From contig NZ_CP059903.1 in the NCBI RefSeq assembly GCF_014127485.1, positions 3,532,001 to 3,596,000 on the forward strand: DNA of 64,000 nt. The letters are read 5' to 3'. Each line of letters opens with the position of its first letter. The first letter of the stretch is position 1. A model generated the notes under the pieces. The model saw only the letters and a program-made list of their open reading frames with translations. It was not told the origin of the DNA and searched no databases. A program made the translations under genes and the position numbers. The DNA is from Nocardioides dongkuii (GTDB lineage: Bacteria > Actinomycetota > Actinomycetes > Propionibacteriales > Nocardioidaceae). Shown here piece after piece: positions 1-7,805 of this stretch.

Positions 1-1
1 G

Positions 2-619
2 GTGCCCCGGGACACGCCGGGCCTGACCGTCGTACGCCCGATGACGGTGCTGGGGTACGACGATCACGAGCACGGCGGGCACGCCGAGCTGCTCTTCGAG
101 GACGTCCGGGTGCCGGTGGCCAACCTGATCGGCGAGGAGGGCCACGGCTTCGGCGTCGCCCAGGCCCGCCTGGGTCCCGGCCGAATCCACCACTGCATGC
201 GCGCCATCGGGGTCGCCGAGCTGGCGATCGAGCTGATGTGCCGCCGGGTCGAGGGTCGGGTCGCGTTCGGCCGGCCGCTCTCGCGGCAGGGCGTGGTCCG
301 CGAGTGGATCGCGGAGTCGCGGGTCGCCGTCGAGCAGCTGCGGCTTCTGGTGCTCAAGACCGCCTGGCTGATGGACACCGTCGGCAACCGCGGCGCGCAC
401 ACCGAGATCCAGGCGATCAAGATCGCGACGCCGAAGGTGGTCCAGGAGATCGTCGACCGAGCCATCCAGGCGCACGGAGCGGGCGGGCTCTCCCAGGACT
501 TCCCGCTGGCCGCGGCGTTCGCCGGGATCCGCACGCTGCGCTTCGCCGACGGCCCCGACGAGGTGCACAAGAACTCGCTGGCCAAGGCGGAGATCGCGCG
601 GCACACGGGCGACCGGTGA
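2..619 (+). CDS. acyl-CoA dehydrogenase, C-terminal part (gene cut by the window edge)
   Basis: This is the 3' part of a flavin acyl-CoA dehydrogenase gene; the reading frame is open to the left edge, so the N-terminal domain lies outside the window. The visible 205 residues cover the end of the beta domain (FEDVRVPVANLIGEEGHGF) and the C-terminal four-helix domain (VAFGRPLSRQG, then QAHGAGGLSQDFPLA and RFADGPDEVHKNSLAK). The DGPDEVH ending resembles the ACAD10/11-like branch rather than short-chain enzymes, which have YEGT. It would oxidise an acyl-CoA at the alpha-beta bond in the cytoplasm. The next gene starts 4 nt after its stop, so the two are probably co-transcribed. The substrate is unknown. 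Confidence 0.9.
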   Translation: MPRDTPGLTVVRPMTVLGYDDHEHGGHAELLFEDVRVPVANLIGEEGHGFGVAQARLGPGRIHHCMRAIGVAELAIELMCRRVEGRVAFGRPLSRQGVVREWIAESRVAVEQLRLLVLKTAWLMDTVGNRGAHTEIQAIKIATPKVVQEIVDRAIQAHGAGGLSQDFPLAAAFAGIRTLRFADGPDEVHKNSLAKAEIARHTGDR

Positions 620-623
620 CCTC

Positions 624-1775
624 GTGGACCTGACCCTGAGCCCCGAGCAGCTGGCGTTCCGCGACCTCGCCCGCGAGTTCCTCGACCGCGAGGCGGTGCC
701 GCACCGCGCGCAGTGGGACCGAGAGGAGTCCGTCGACCTCGCGATCATCCCGAGGCTGGCCGAGCTCGGCTTCTTCGGGCTCACCCTCCCCGAGGAGTAC
801 GGCGGCCTCGGTGGCGACTACCTCACCTACGTGCTCGGCATGGAGGAGCTCGGCCGGGCCGACTCCGCCCTGCGGGGCATCGTGTCGGTCTCCAACGGCC
901 TGGTCGGCAAGTCCATCCTGGGCTTCGGCACCGAGGAGCAGAAGCAGCGCTGGCTGCCCGGCATCGCCGACGCGACCATCCTGGGCTGCTTCGGCCTCAC
1001 CGAGCCCGACACCGGCTCCGACGCCGGCAACCTGACCGCGCGGGCCCGCCGCGACGGCTCCGACTGGCTGATCACCGGGCAGAAGCTGTTCATCACCAAC
1101 GGCACCTGGGCCCACGTCGCACTGGTCTTCGCGCGCACCGGCGGCCCCGGCCCGAAGGGCGTCAGCGCGTTCCTGGTGCCGACCGACTCCCCCGGCTTCG
1201 AGGCGCGCGAGATCACCGGCAAGCTCGGCCTGCGCGGCCAGGCCACCGCCGAGCTGTTCCTGACCGACGTCCGGGTGCCCGCCGACGCGCTGCTCGGCGA
1301 GGAGGGCCAGGGCTTCCGGATCGCGATGACCACGCTCGACAAGGGCCGGGTCTCGGTCGCGGCCGGCTGCGTCGGCATCGTCCAGGGCTGCCTGGAGACC
1401 TCGGTCGAGTACGCCACCTCGCGCACCCAGTTCGGCCGGCCGATCGCCGGCTTCCAGCTGGTGCAGGACATGATCGCCGACATCTCCGTGGACGCGGACG
1501 CCGCGCGGCTGCTGGTCTGGCGGTGCGCCGACCTCATCGACCGCGGCGAGCCGTTCGGCGTCCAGGCCTCCAAGGCGAAGCTGTACGCCTCGGAGGCCGC
1601 CGTCCGCGCGGCGAACAACGCGATCCAGGTGCACGGCGGGGCCGGGTACGTCGATGAGTACCCCGCGCAGAAGTACCTCCGCGACGCCCGGGTGATGACC
1701 CTCTACGAGGGCACCAGCCAGATCCAGAAGCTGCTCATCGGGCGCGCCGAGACCGGCATCAGCGCCTTCGTCTGA
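624..1775 (+). CDS. acyl-CoA dehydrogenase
   Basis: A complete 383-residue acyl-CoA dehydrogenase of normal family length, with a GTG start 4 nt after the preceding dehydrogenase. Visible features are the N-terminal helical domain (LSPEQLAFRDLAREF), the FAD/substrate loop (GCFGLTEPDTGSDAGN), the beta domain (ITNGTWAHVALVFART), the FGRPIAGFQLVQ helix and the C-terminal MTLYEGTSQIQKLLIGR. The Glu of YEGT is the expected catalytic base. It feeds electrons to ETF and would act on a short, branched or aryl acyl-CoA (glutaryl-CoA-dehydrogenase-like enzymes look similar). Its position between another dehydrogenase and an esterase, near a BCAA-type importer, suggests carboxylate catabolism. The exact substrate cannot be read from sequence. 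Confidence 0.93.
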   Translation: MDLTLSPEQLAFRDLAREFLDREAVPHRAQWDREESVDLAIIPRLAELGFFGLTLPEEYGGLGGDYLTYVLGMEELGRADSALRGIVSVSNGLVGKSILGFGTEEQKQRWLPGIADATILGCFGLTEPDTGSDAGNLTARARRDGSDWLITGQKLFITNGTWAHVALVFARTGGPGPKGVSAFLVPTDSPGFEAREITGKLGLRGQATAELFLTDVRVPADALLGEEGQGFRIAMTTLDKGRVSVAAGCVGIVQGCLETSVEYATSRTQFGRPIAGFQLVQDMIADISVDADAARLLVWRCADLIDRGEPFGVQASKAKLYASEAAVRAANNAIQVHGGAGYVDEYPAQKYLRDARVMTLYEGTSQIQKLLIGRAETGISAFV

Positions 1776-1801
1776 ACCACCGACCAGCAGAGAGGTCCCG
1801 C

Positions 1802-2752
1802 ATGACCCAGCTCGATCCCCGCCTCGACCCCGAGATCGCCGTCCTGCTGCAGTTCCTGGACTCCTCGGGAGCCCCGCCGATGCACGCGGGGACGCCCGAG
1901 CAGGCACGCGCCGGCTTCCGCACCCTGAGCGTCGACCTGCGCGACCCGGCGACCGTCCCCGACGTCGCGTCCGTGGTGGACAGGACGGTGCCGGGCGGGG
2001 ACGGCGACCTGCCGGCGCGGGTCTACCGGCCGCACGAGGGACCGCTGCCGACGGTGCTGCTCTTCCACGGCGGCGGCTGGGTGATCGGCGACCTCGACAC
2101 CCACGACGTCATGGCGCGCACCATCGCGAACCTCGCCGACTGCGTCGTCGTCTCCGTCGACTACCGGCTCGCGCCCGAGCACCCCCACCCCGCGGCCGTC
2201 GACGACGCGCTCGCCGCGGCTCGCTGGGCGGCCGGGCACCTCGACGAGCTCGGCGGGGCCGACCGGCTCGGCGTCGCCGGCGACTCCGCCGGCGGCAACC
2301 TCGCGGCGATCGTGGCCCAGGTGCTGCGCGACGAGGGCACGCCGCTCGCCGGCCAGCTGCTGGTCTACCCCGCCACCGACTTCACCGGTGAGCACCCCTC
2401 GCGCGCCGAGAACGGCGAGGGCTACTTCCTCGACACCGCGACGATGCTCTGGTTCGCCGAGCAGTACGTCGGGCAGCTCGCCGGCGAGGAGCTCACCGAC
2501 CCCCGGATCTCGCCGCTGTACGGCGACCTCGCCGGGGTGGCCCCCGCCGTGGTCGTGGTCGCGCAGTTCGACCCGCTCCGCGACGAGGGGACGGCGTACG
2601 CCGAGGCGCTGCGGAAGGCCGGCGTACCCGTCCAGCTCCGTGCCTACGACGGCCTGATCCACGGCTTCGTCGAGATGGGCGGCCTCTGCCGGGCCGCCAA
2701 GTCCGCCGTCGAGGACACCTGCCGGATGTTCCACGACGTCCTGCACCCCTGA
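1802..2752 (+). CDS. alpha/beta hydrolase, HSL-type esterase
   Basis: A 316-residue hormone-sensitive-lipase-type alpha/beta hydrolase. The oxyanion motif is HGGGW, the nucleophile lies in GDSAGGN, and the Asp (FDPLRDEG) and His (LIHGFVEM) complete the triad. It has no signal peptide, so it is probably a cytoplasmic carboxylesterase. The ATG follows AGAGAGG-type purines about 8 nt upstream. It starts 26 nt after the dehydrogenase and probably ends that operon. The last codons (CAC CCC TGA) and the stop lie in the flank of a palindromic repeat that also occurs at 9.15 kb, so the repeat appears to define the C-terminus. It may release an acid that is then activated and oxidised by the neighbouring enzymes (inference). 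Confidence 0.92.
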   Translation: MTQLDPRLDPEIAVLLQFLDSSGAPPMHAGTPEQARAGFRTLSVDLRDPATVPDVASVVDRTVPGGDGDLPARVYRPHEGPLPTVLLFHGGGWVIGDLDTHDVMARTIANLADCVVVSVDYRLAPEHPHPAAVDDALAAARWAAGHLDELGGADRLGVAGDSAGGNLAAIVAQVLRDEGTPLAGQLLVYPATDFTGEHPSRAENGEGYFLDTATMLWFAEQYVGQLAGEELTDPRISPLYGDLAGVAPAVVVVAQFDPLRDEGTAYAEALRKAGVPVQLRAYDGLIHGFVEMGGLCRAAKSAVEDTCRMFHDVLHP

Positions 2753-2827
2753 CGCCGAGTCGGCGTGAGTTGACCGCCGAGTCGGCGTGAGTTGCCCACC
2801 ACACGGTCAACTCACGCCGACTCGGCG
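2753..2827. repeat. palindromic intergenic repeat, locus 1 (two direct units plus one inverted unit)
   Basis: Two head-to-tail copies of the 22-nt unit CGCCGAGTCGGCGTGAGTTG + AC/CC (2753-2774, 2775-2796) are followed by an inverted copy (about 2805-2827). The first unit pairs with the inverted one over 23 perfect base pairs, and the second over 20 with a 13-nt loop. It lies between the converging esterase and PucR genes and abuts both stop codons, so it could act as a bidirectional terminator. The same unit recurs at 9156-9208 and, degenerate, at 37246-37309. Confidence 0.9.
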
Positions 2828-2829
2828 GG

Positions 2830-4065
2830 TCAACCGCGGCCGGTGGCGAGCAGGGCGAGCGCGAGGAGCATCTTGTCGCGGGGCACGGCGAGCGAGCGGC
2901 CGGTGAGCTGCTCGATCTGCTTCTGCCGGTAGATCACCGTGTTGCGGTGGCAGAACAGGTCGGCCGCGGCGTGGGTCGGTGAGCCATCGTGGCGCAGCAG
3001 CGCGGCGAGGGTGTCCAGCAGGGTCTTCGCCTGCGCCTCGGGCTGGGCGAGCACCGGCCCGAGGGTCTCGGTGAGCAGCAGCGGGGTCACCTGCGGGCTC
3101 CCGGCGAGCAGCACCTCGGGCAGCCGCTCCCGGACGCAGACCACCCGCTGCTCGCCCCGGGTCAGCGTCTCGGCGGCGCGGGTGGCGAGCTGGAAGGCGG
3201 TCGCGAAGCCGGCGATCCCCTCCGGGCTGGCGGCGATGCCCATCCGGCCCGCGGCGTACGGCGCGAACAGCTCGACCAGGCCGTCCTCCTCGGGCAGCCG
3301 CCCCGAGAGCAGCCCGTAGTAGACCCCGGACCGGACGTGCCACCGCGCGGGGATGCCGAGCCGGTCCAGCCGGTCCTCGGCCGGTGCGAGGGCGTCGTCG
3401 CCCACGAGCGCCCCGTCGTGCAGGGCGACCACGCACGCGATCGCGTCGTCGGGCCCGATCTCGAGCGTCGCGCGCGCCTCGTCGGCGAACTCCGGGTCGG
3501 CGCCGCGGCCCTCGAGCAGCGCGTCCAGCACGCTCTGCTCGCGCTGCAGGTCCCGGCGCTGGAGCCGCGCGCTCTCGCGGCGGTAGGCGTCGATGAGGAT
3601 GGCGTTCTGGACGTCGAGGTTCGACCACACGGTCTTCGCCGCCTGCAGCAGCACCTGGTCGTCGATGCCGCTGCCGGGGTCGGTGCGCGCCCGCGAGACC
3701 AGCGCCTCCCACAGGATCCGCGCGCCGAGCGTGTAGGCGTTGAGCACCAGCTCCAGCGGCACCCCCTGCCGCGCCCGGCGCCGGCCGGTGTCACGCCACA
3801 GGTCGACGGTGTTGTCGGCGTCCGGGTGGGCCGCGTCGTGGCGCCCGGCGAGGATCCGCAGCCCGCGGCGGATGTGCTGCCGCGTCGAGGCACGTACGTC
3901 GGCGCGCAGCTCCGGCCCGATCCGCTCGTAGAGCTCCGCGTCCCGCTCGAAGAGGGTCAGCGTGATGCTGTCGGCGATCGGGTCGGACTGGTCCAGGAGC
4001 AGGCCCCAGGCGTGCTGGACCCGCTCCTCCCCCTGGGCCGGACCCGGGGTCGACACGGCGCGCAT
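2830..4065 (-). CDS. PucR-type transcriptional regulator
   Basis: A PucR-family regulator. The C-terminal 60 residues carry the PucR helix-turn-helix (THAAADLFCHRNTVIYRQKQIEQLTGR), preceded by a GGDEF-like central region. The N-terminal half (LFERDAELYERIGPELRADV) resembles the sensor domain found in other actinobacterial PucR proteins. ATG at 4065 is chosen over 4092 because the upstream residues are poorly conserved in character; the protein is then about 411 residues. It is divergent from the ABC importer operon, with 167 bp between start codons, and probably controls it and perhaps the dehydrogenase/esterase genes. The effector is unknown. Its TGA stop lies at the edge of the palindromic repeat. 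Confidence 0.88.
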   Translation of the reverse strand: MRAVSTPGPAQGEERVQHAWGLLLDQSDPIADSITLTLFERDAELYERIGPELRADVRASTRQHIRRGLRILAGRHDAAHPDADNTVDLWRDTGRRRARQGVPLELVLNAYTLGARILWEALVSRARTDPGSGIDDQVLLQAAKTVWSNLDVQNAILIDAYRRESARLQRRDLQREQSVLDALLEGRGADPEFADEARATLEIGPDDAIACVVALHDGALVGDDALAPAEDRLDRLGIPARWHVRSGVYYGLLSGRLPEEDGLVELFAPYAAGRMGIAASPEGIAGFATAFQLATRAAETLTRGEQRVVCVRERLPEVLLAGSPQVTPLLLTETLGPVLAQPEAQAKTLLDTLAALLRHDGSPTHAAADLFCHRNTVIYRQKQIEQLTGRSLAVPRDKMLLALALLATGRG

Positions 4066-4220
4066 GGGAGCACGTTCGCACCCGGTGCACAACGCTGACC
4101 AGCCCCGGGGCCGATCTGCGGCGTACGGACCAACGATCTCTGTGCGCTCCGCCCAATGACCGATCTGTGCGGTCCCACCAAGGTGGTGCAGGTCACATCG
4201 CCCAAATCCGAGGCAGATCC

Positions 4221-4226
4221 GGAGGG
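4221..4226 (+). promoter_or_regulatory. ribosome binding site deciding the importer ATPase start
   Basis: GGAGGG lies 6 nt before the GTG at 4233. This supports 4233 over an upstream in-frame ATG at 4167, whose 22 extra residues do not look like part of an ABC ATPase. Confidence 0.7.
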
Positions 4227-4232
4227 ACCCTG

Positions 4233-5021
4233 GTGAGCACGTCCGGCCCCGGCACCGCGACCCCCGAGCTCGTCCTGCGCGACGTCACCGTCACCTTCGG
4301 CGGGCTGACCGCCCTGCAGGACGTCGGCCTGACCGTCGCCCCGCACCGGGTGCACGGCGTCATCGGGCCGAACGGCGCCGGCAAGACCACGCTGTTCAAC
4401 GTGGTCTGCGGGTTCGTCCGGCCCGACAGCGGACACCTCGAGCGCCAGGGCCGGCCGCTCGACCGGCTGCGCCCCCACGACCTCGCCGGCCTCGGCATCG
4501 CCCGCACCCTCCAGGGGCTCGGGCTCTTCGACCGGGTCTCGGTGCTGGAGAACGTGATGGTGGGCGGCGACCGGCACGCCCGCACCGGCTTCGTCGGCGC
4601 GCTGCTGGCCCTCCCCCGCTCCTCGCGCGACGAGCGCGAGCTGCGCGACCGGGCGATGGCGACCCTGGAGGGGCTGGGCGTCGCGCACGTCGCGGCCCTG
4701 CACCCGCCGAGCCTGCCGTACCCCGTCCGCAAGCGGGTCGCGCTCGCCCGCGCCCTGGTCGGCGAGCCGGAGCTGCTGCTGCTCGACGAGCCGGCGAGCG
4801 GCCTGTCCGCGGCCGAGATCGACGAGCTCGGCGACCTCGTGCGCGGTCTCACCGACCGCACGTCGGTGCTGCTGGTCGAGCACCACATGGACCTGGTGAT
4901 GCGGGTCTGCGACGAGATCACCGTGCTCGACTTCGGCCGGGTGATCGCCCACGGCACCCCCGACGAGGTCCGCCACGACCCCGCCGTGCTCGCCGCGTAC
5001 CTCGGTGAGGACGTCGCCTGA
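4233..5021 (+). CDS. ABC transporter ATPase, LivG-like
   Basis: A 262-residue ATP-binding subunit of a branched-chain-amino-acid-type (HAAT) importer. Walker A is GPNGAGKTT, the Q-loop region is ARTLQGLGLF, Walker B is LLLLDEPASGLS, and the switch His is in LLVEHHMDL. The LSGGQ signature is degenerate: LPYPVRKRVALARAL stands where LSYGQQRR-type sequences are usual. It therefore probably relies on the canonical signature of its partner LivF-like subunit for one ATP site. It is the first gene of a five-gene operon and its TGA overlaps the next ATG by one base. The importer substrate is not identifiable from sequence. Confidence 0.93.
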   Translation: MSTSGPGTATPELVLRDVTVTFGGLTALQDVGLTVAPHRVHGVIGPNGAGKTTLFNVVCGFVRPDSGHLERQGRPLDRLRPHDLAGLGIARTLQGLGLFDRVSVLENVMVGGDRHARTGFVGALLALPRSSRDERELRDRAMATLEGLGVAHVAALHPPSLPYPVRKRVALARALVGEPELLLLDEPASGLSAAEIDELGDLVRGLTDRTSVLLVEHHMDLVMRVCDEITVLDFGRVIAHGTPDEVRHDPAVLAAYLGEDVA

Positions 5022-5725
5022 TGCTCGCCGTCCACGACCTCACCGCCGGGTACGGCGCGGTCACCGCGCTGCGCGAGGTCTCCTTCACCGCCGCCCGCGG
5101 CCAGATCACCGCGGTCCTCGGCGCCAACGGCGCCGGCAAGACCACCCTGCTGCGCACCGTCTCGGGGCTGCACCGGGCCCGCTCGGGCAGCGTCGAGCTG
5201 GCCGGGCGCGACGTCCGCGGCGTCGCCGCCGAGCGGATGCCCGCGCTCGGCATGTCCCACGTCCCCGAGGGCCGCGGCGTGATCACCGAGCTGACCGTCG
5301 AGGAGAACCTCCGGCTCGGCGGGCTCGGCCGGTCCGGCAAGGTCGACGCCGGCCGGCTGGACCGGGCGTACGCGCTGTTCCCGGTGCTCGCCGACCGCCG
5401 GGCGATGCCCGCCGGCAGCCTGTCCGGCGGGGAGCGGCAGATGCTGGTGATCGGCCGCGCGCTGATGGCCACGCCCGAGCTGCTGCTGCTCGACGAGCCG
5501 TCCCTGGGGCTCGCCCCGCGCGTCGTCGTGCAGATCTTCGACCTGCTCCGCGGCCTCGTGCGCGACGACGGGCTCACCGTGCTCCTCGTCGAGCAGAACG
5601 CCCGCAGCGCGCTGTCCGTCGCCGACCGCGGGGTGGTCCTCCACCTCGGCGCGGTCGTCGCCGACGAGGACGCCTCCGTGCTGGCCGGCGACGACCAGCT
5701 CCGCCACGCCTACCTCGGGTTCTGA
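5021..5725 (+). CDS. ABC transporter ATPase, LivF-like
   Basis: The second ATPase subunit of the importer, 234 residues, the normal LivF length. It has Walker A GANGAGKTT, a canonical signature LSGGERQM, Walker B LLLLDEPSLGLAP and the H-loop replaced by VEQN as is usual in LivF. Its ATG overlaps the stop of the LivG-like gene, so the two are translationally coupled. It pairs with the LivG-like subunit to drive the two permeases encoded downstream. Confidence 0.95.
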   Translation: MLAVHDLTAGYGAVTALREVSFTAARGQITAVLGANGAGKTTLLRTVSGLHRARSGSVELAGRDVRGVAAERMPALGMSHVPEGRGVITELTVEENLRLGGLGRSGKVDAGRLDRAYALFPVLADRRAMPAGSLSGGERQMLVIGRALMATPELLLLDEPSLGLAPRVVVQIFDLLRGLVRDDGLTVLLVEQNARSALSVADRGVVLHLGAVVADEDASVLAGDDQLRHAYLGF

Positions 5726-5757
5726 CCCGCCGACCCGCCCCGCAGACCGGAGACCAC

Positions 5758-6636
5758 GTGCAGCAGCTGATCAACACCGCGCTCGGCGGCCTGACCCTCG
5801 GGATGGTGTACGCCGCGTTCGCGCTCGCGCTCGTCCTGATCTGGCGCTCGACGCGGGTCGTGAACTTCGCGCAGGCGCCGATGGCGATGGTGACGACGTT
5901 CGTGGCGCTGGTGATCCTCGACGCCGGCTACTCCTACTGGCTCGGCTTCGCCGCCGCCCTGCTCTCCGGCCTGCTGCTCGGCGCGTTCCTGGAGCGGGTC
6001 GTGGTGCGGCCGGTCGAGGGCGGCCCGGAGATCAACGCGGTCATCCTCACCCTCGGCCTGTTCATCGTGCTGCACGGGGTGGCGGCGGTCGTGTTCGGCA
6101 ACAGCTACCGGTCCTTCCCCGCGCCGTTCGGCATCCGCGGGTTCGAGGTCGGCGACCGCACCATCGCGCTGACCGGCTTCGGGGTGTTCACGGTGGTGGC
6201 CGTGCTGGTGGTGATGCTGCTGCTGGTCGCGCTGTTCCGGTTCACCGACGTGGGGCTGCGGATGCGCGCGGCGGCGTTCAACCAGGAGGTGGCCCGGCTG
6301 CTCGGCGTCCGGGTCGGCCGGATGCTCACGCTGGGCTGGGCGCTGGCCTCGCTGGTCGGCTCGCTCGCCGGCCTGCTGATCGCCGGCGGCAGCCTGGTGC
6401 ACCCGTCGTACATGGACTCGGTGGTGGTCTACGGCTTCGTCGCCGCCGTGCTCGGTGGCCTCGACAGCCCGGTCGGGGCGGTGGTCGGCGGCCTGCTCCT
6501 CGGCCTCTCGCTCAGCTTCGTCAGCGGGTACGTCGGGTCCGGGCTGGTCGCGCTCGCGGCGCTGGCGATCCTGATGGCGGTGCTCACCCTGCGACCCGGC
6601 GGGCTGTTCGCGCAGGCGCCGGCGAGGCGGGTCTGA
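5758..6636 (+). CDS. ABC transporter permease, LivH-like
   Basis: A 292-residue inner-membrane permease of the HAAT family with about eight hydrophobic segments. The N-terminus (QQLINTALGGLTLGMVYA) and the VVNFAQAPMAM segment are typical of LivH. The GTG at 5758 is preceded by GGAG (CCGGAGACCAC), which decides the start within a longer open frame. It begins 33 nt after the LivF-like stop and overlaps the next gene by one base (TGATG). Confidence 0.92.
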   Translation: MQQLINTALGGLTLGMVYAAFALALVLIWRSTRVVNFAQAPMAMVTTFVALVILDAGYSYWLGFAAALLSGLLLGAFLERVVVRPVEGGPEINAVILTLGLFIVLHGVAAVVFGNSYRSFPAPFGIRGFEVGDRTIALTGFGVFTVVAVLVVMLLLVALFRFTDVGLRMRAAAFNQEVARLLGVRVGRMLTLGWALASLVGSLAGLLIAGGSLVHPSYMDSVVVYGFVAAVLGGLDSPVGAVVGGLLLGLSLSFVSGYVGSGLVALAALAILMAVLTLRPGGLFAQAPARRV

Positions 6637-7805
6637 TGCGCGCCGTGGCCCGCCTGTGGTCGTCCTCGACCCTGCTGCGGCACCTGCTGGTGGCCGCGGT
6701 CGCCCTCGTGGTGGTGCTGCTGGTCCTCGGGGGCGTCAGCGACTTCCGCCGCTTCCAGCTGGCCGAGATGGCCTACCTCGGCATCGCCGCGGGCGGGCTG
6801 ACCGTGCTCACCGGCCTGAACGGGCAGATCTCGCTCGGGCACGGCGCGCTGATGGCGATCGGCGCGTACACCGCGGCGCTGCTGCTGCCCGACCGCGACG
6901 CCTCGGTGCCGCTGCTCGTGGTGGTGCTCGCCTCCGTGCTGGCCACCCTCGTGGTCGGGGTCCTGGTCGGCGTCGCCGCCGCCCGGCTGCACGGCCCCTA
7001 CCTCGCCGGCGCGACCCTCGCGCTCGCGGTCGCGGTGCCCGGGATCGCGCTCACCTTCAAGGAGCGGCTCGGCGGCGAGCAGGGGCTGCGGGTGGTGCTG
7101 CCCGACCCCTCCGAGCCGGTGCTGGACGCGGCGTACTTCCTCACCGGCCAGGAGCTCACGAACAGCGGGTACGTCGCGCTGCTCGCCTGGCTGACCCTGA
7201 TCGTCACCTACGTGCTGCTCGCCAACCTGTCCCGCAGCCGGGTCGGCCGGCGGTGGCGGGCGGTGCGCGACGACGAGGTCGCCGCCGAGCTCGCCGGGAT
7301 CGACCTCGGCCGGGCGCGGGTCTCGGCGTTCGTGGTCAGCGCCGCCGCGGCCGGCGCCGCCGGCGCGATGCTCGCGTTCACGGTCCGGCTGGCGGCGCCG
7401 AGCAGCTTCACGCTGACGCTCAGCCTCACGCTGCTCGCGGCCGTGGTGCTGGGCGGTCTCGGGAGCCTCGGCGGCGCGCTGGTCGGCGCCGGGCTGCTCA
7501 CGTTCCTCCCGCAGGTGATCACCGGCCTCGGCAGGGACGCCGGGCTCAGCGACATCCGTGCCGCCGAGCTGGCGCCGCTGATCTACGGCGTGGTGATGGT
7601 GCTGGTCGTGCTGGTCGCGCCCCTCGGCCTCGCCGGCGCGCTCCGCGGCGTGCTGCACCGGCGCCGCGCCCGCCGTACCCCGCCCGACCTCGTCCGCGAC
7701 GCCTCGCCCGCCACCGACCCGGCCCCCGATCCCGAGCTCGACCCAGTCCCCGGGCCCCCGCGGTCCGGCGCCTCCTCCTCCACCACGAAGGGAACACCAG
7801 CATGA
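6636..7805 (+). CDS. ABC transporter permease, LivM-like
   Basis: A 389-residue LivM-type permease with around ten membrane segments and the typical motifs LTGLNGQISLGHGALMAIGAY and VVLGGLGSLGGALVGA. A proline-rich cytoplasmic tail of about 50 residues follows the last helix and is longer than usual. Its TGA overlaps the ATG of the binding-protein gene by 4 nt (ATGA), showing coupled translation. Confidence 0.92.
   Translation: MRAVARLWSSSTLLRHLLVAAVALVVVLLVLGGVSDFRRFQLAEMAYLGIAAGGLTVLTGLNGQISLGHGALMAIGAYTAALLLPDRDASVPLLVVVLASVLATLVVGVLVGVAAARLHGPYLAGATLALAVAVPGIALTFKERLGGEQGLRVVLPDPSEPVLDAAYFLTGQELTNSGYVALLAWLTLIVTYVLLANLSRSRVGRRWRAVRDDEVAAELAGIDLGRARVSAFVVSAAAAGAAGAMLAFTVRLAAPSSFTLTLSLTLLAAVVLGGLGSLGGALVGAGLLTFLPQVITGLGRDAGLSDIRAAELAPLIYGVVMVLVVLVAPLGLAGALRGVLHRRRARRTPPDLVRDASPATDPAPDPELDPVPGPPRSGASSSTTKGTPA

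Noticed and set aside
417..1907. 496-codon minus-strand open frame over the dehydrogenase genes
   Set aside because: It is a GC-driven shadow: the plus strand carries clear conserved enzyme motifs, and the minus product is low-complexity Arg/Gly/Ala with no family features.
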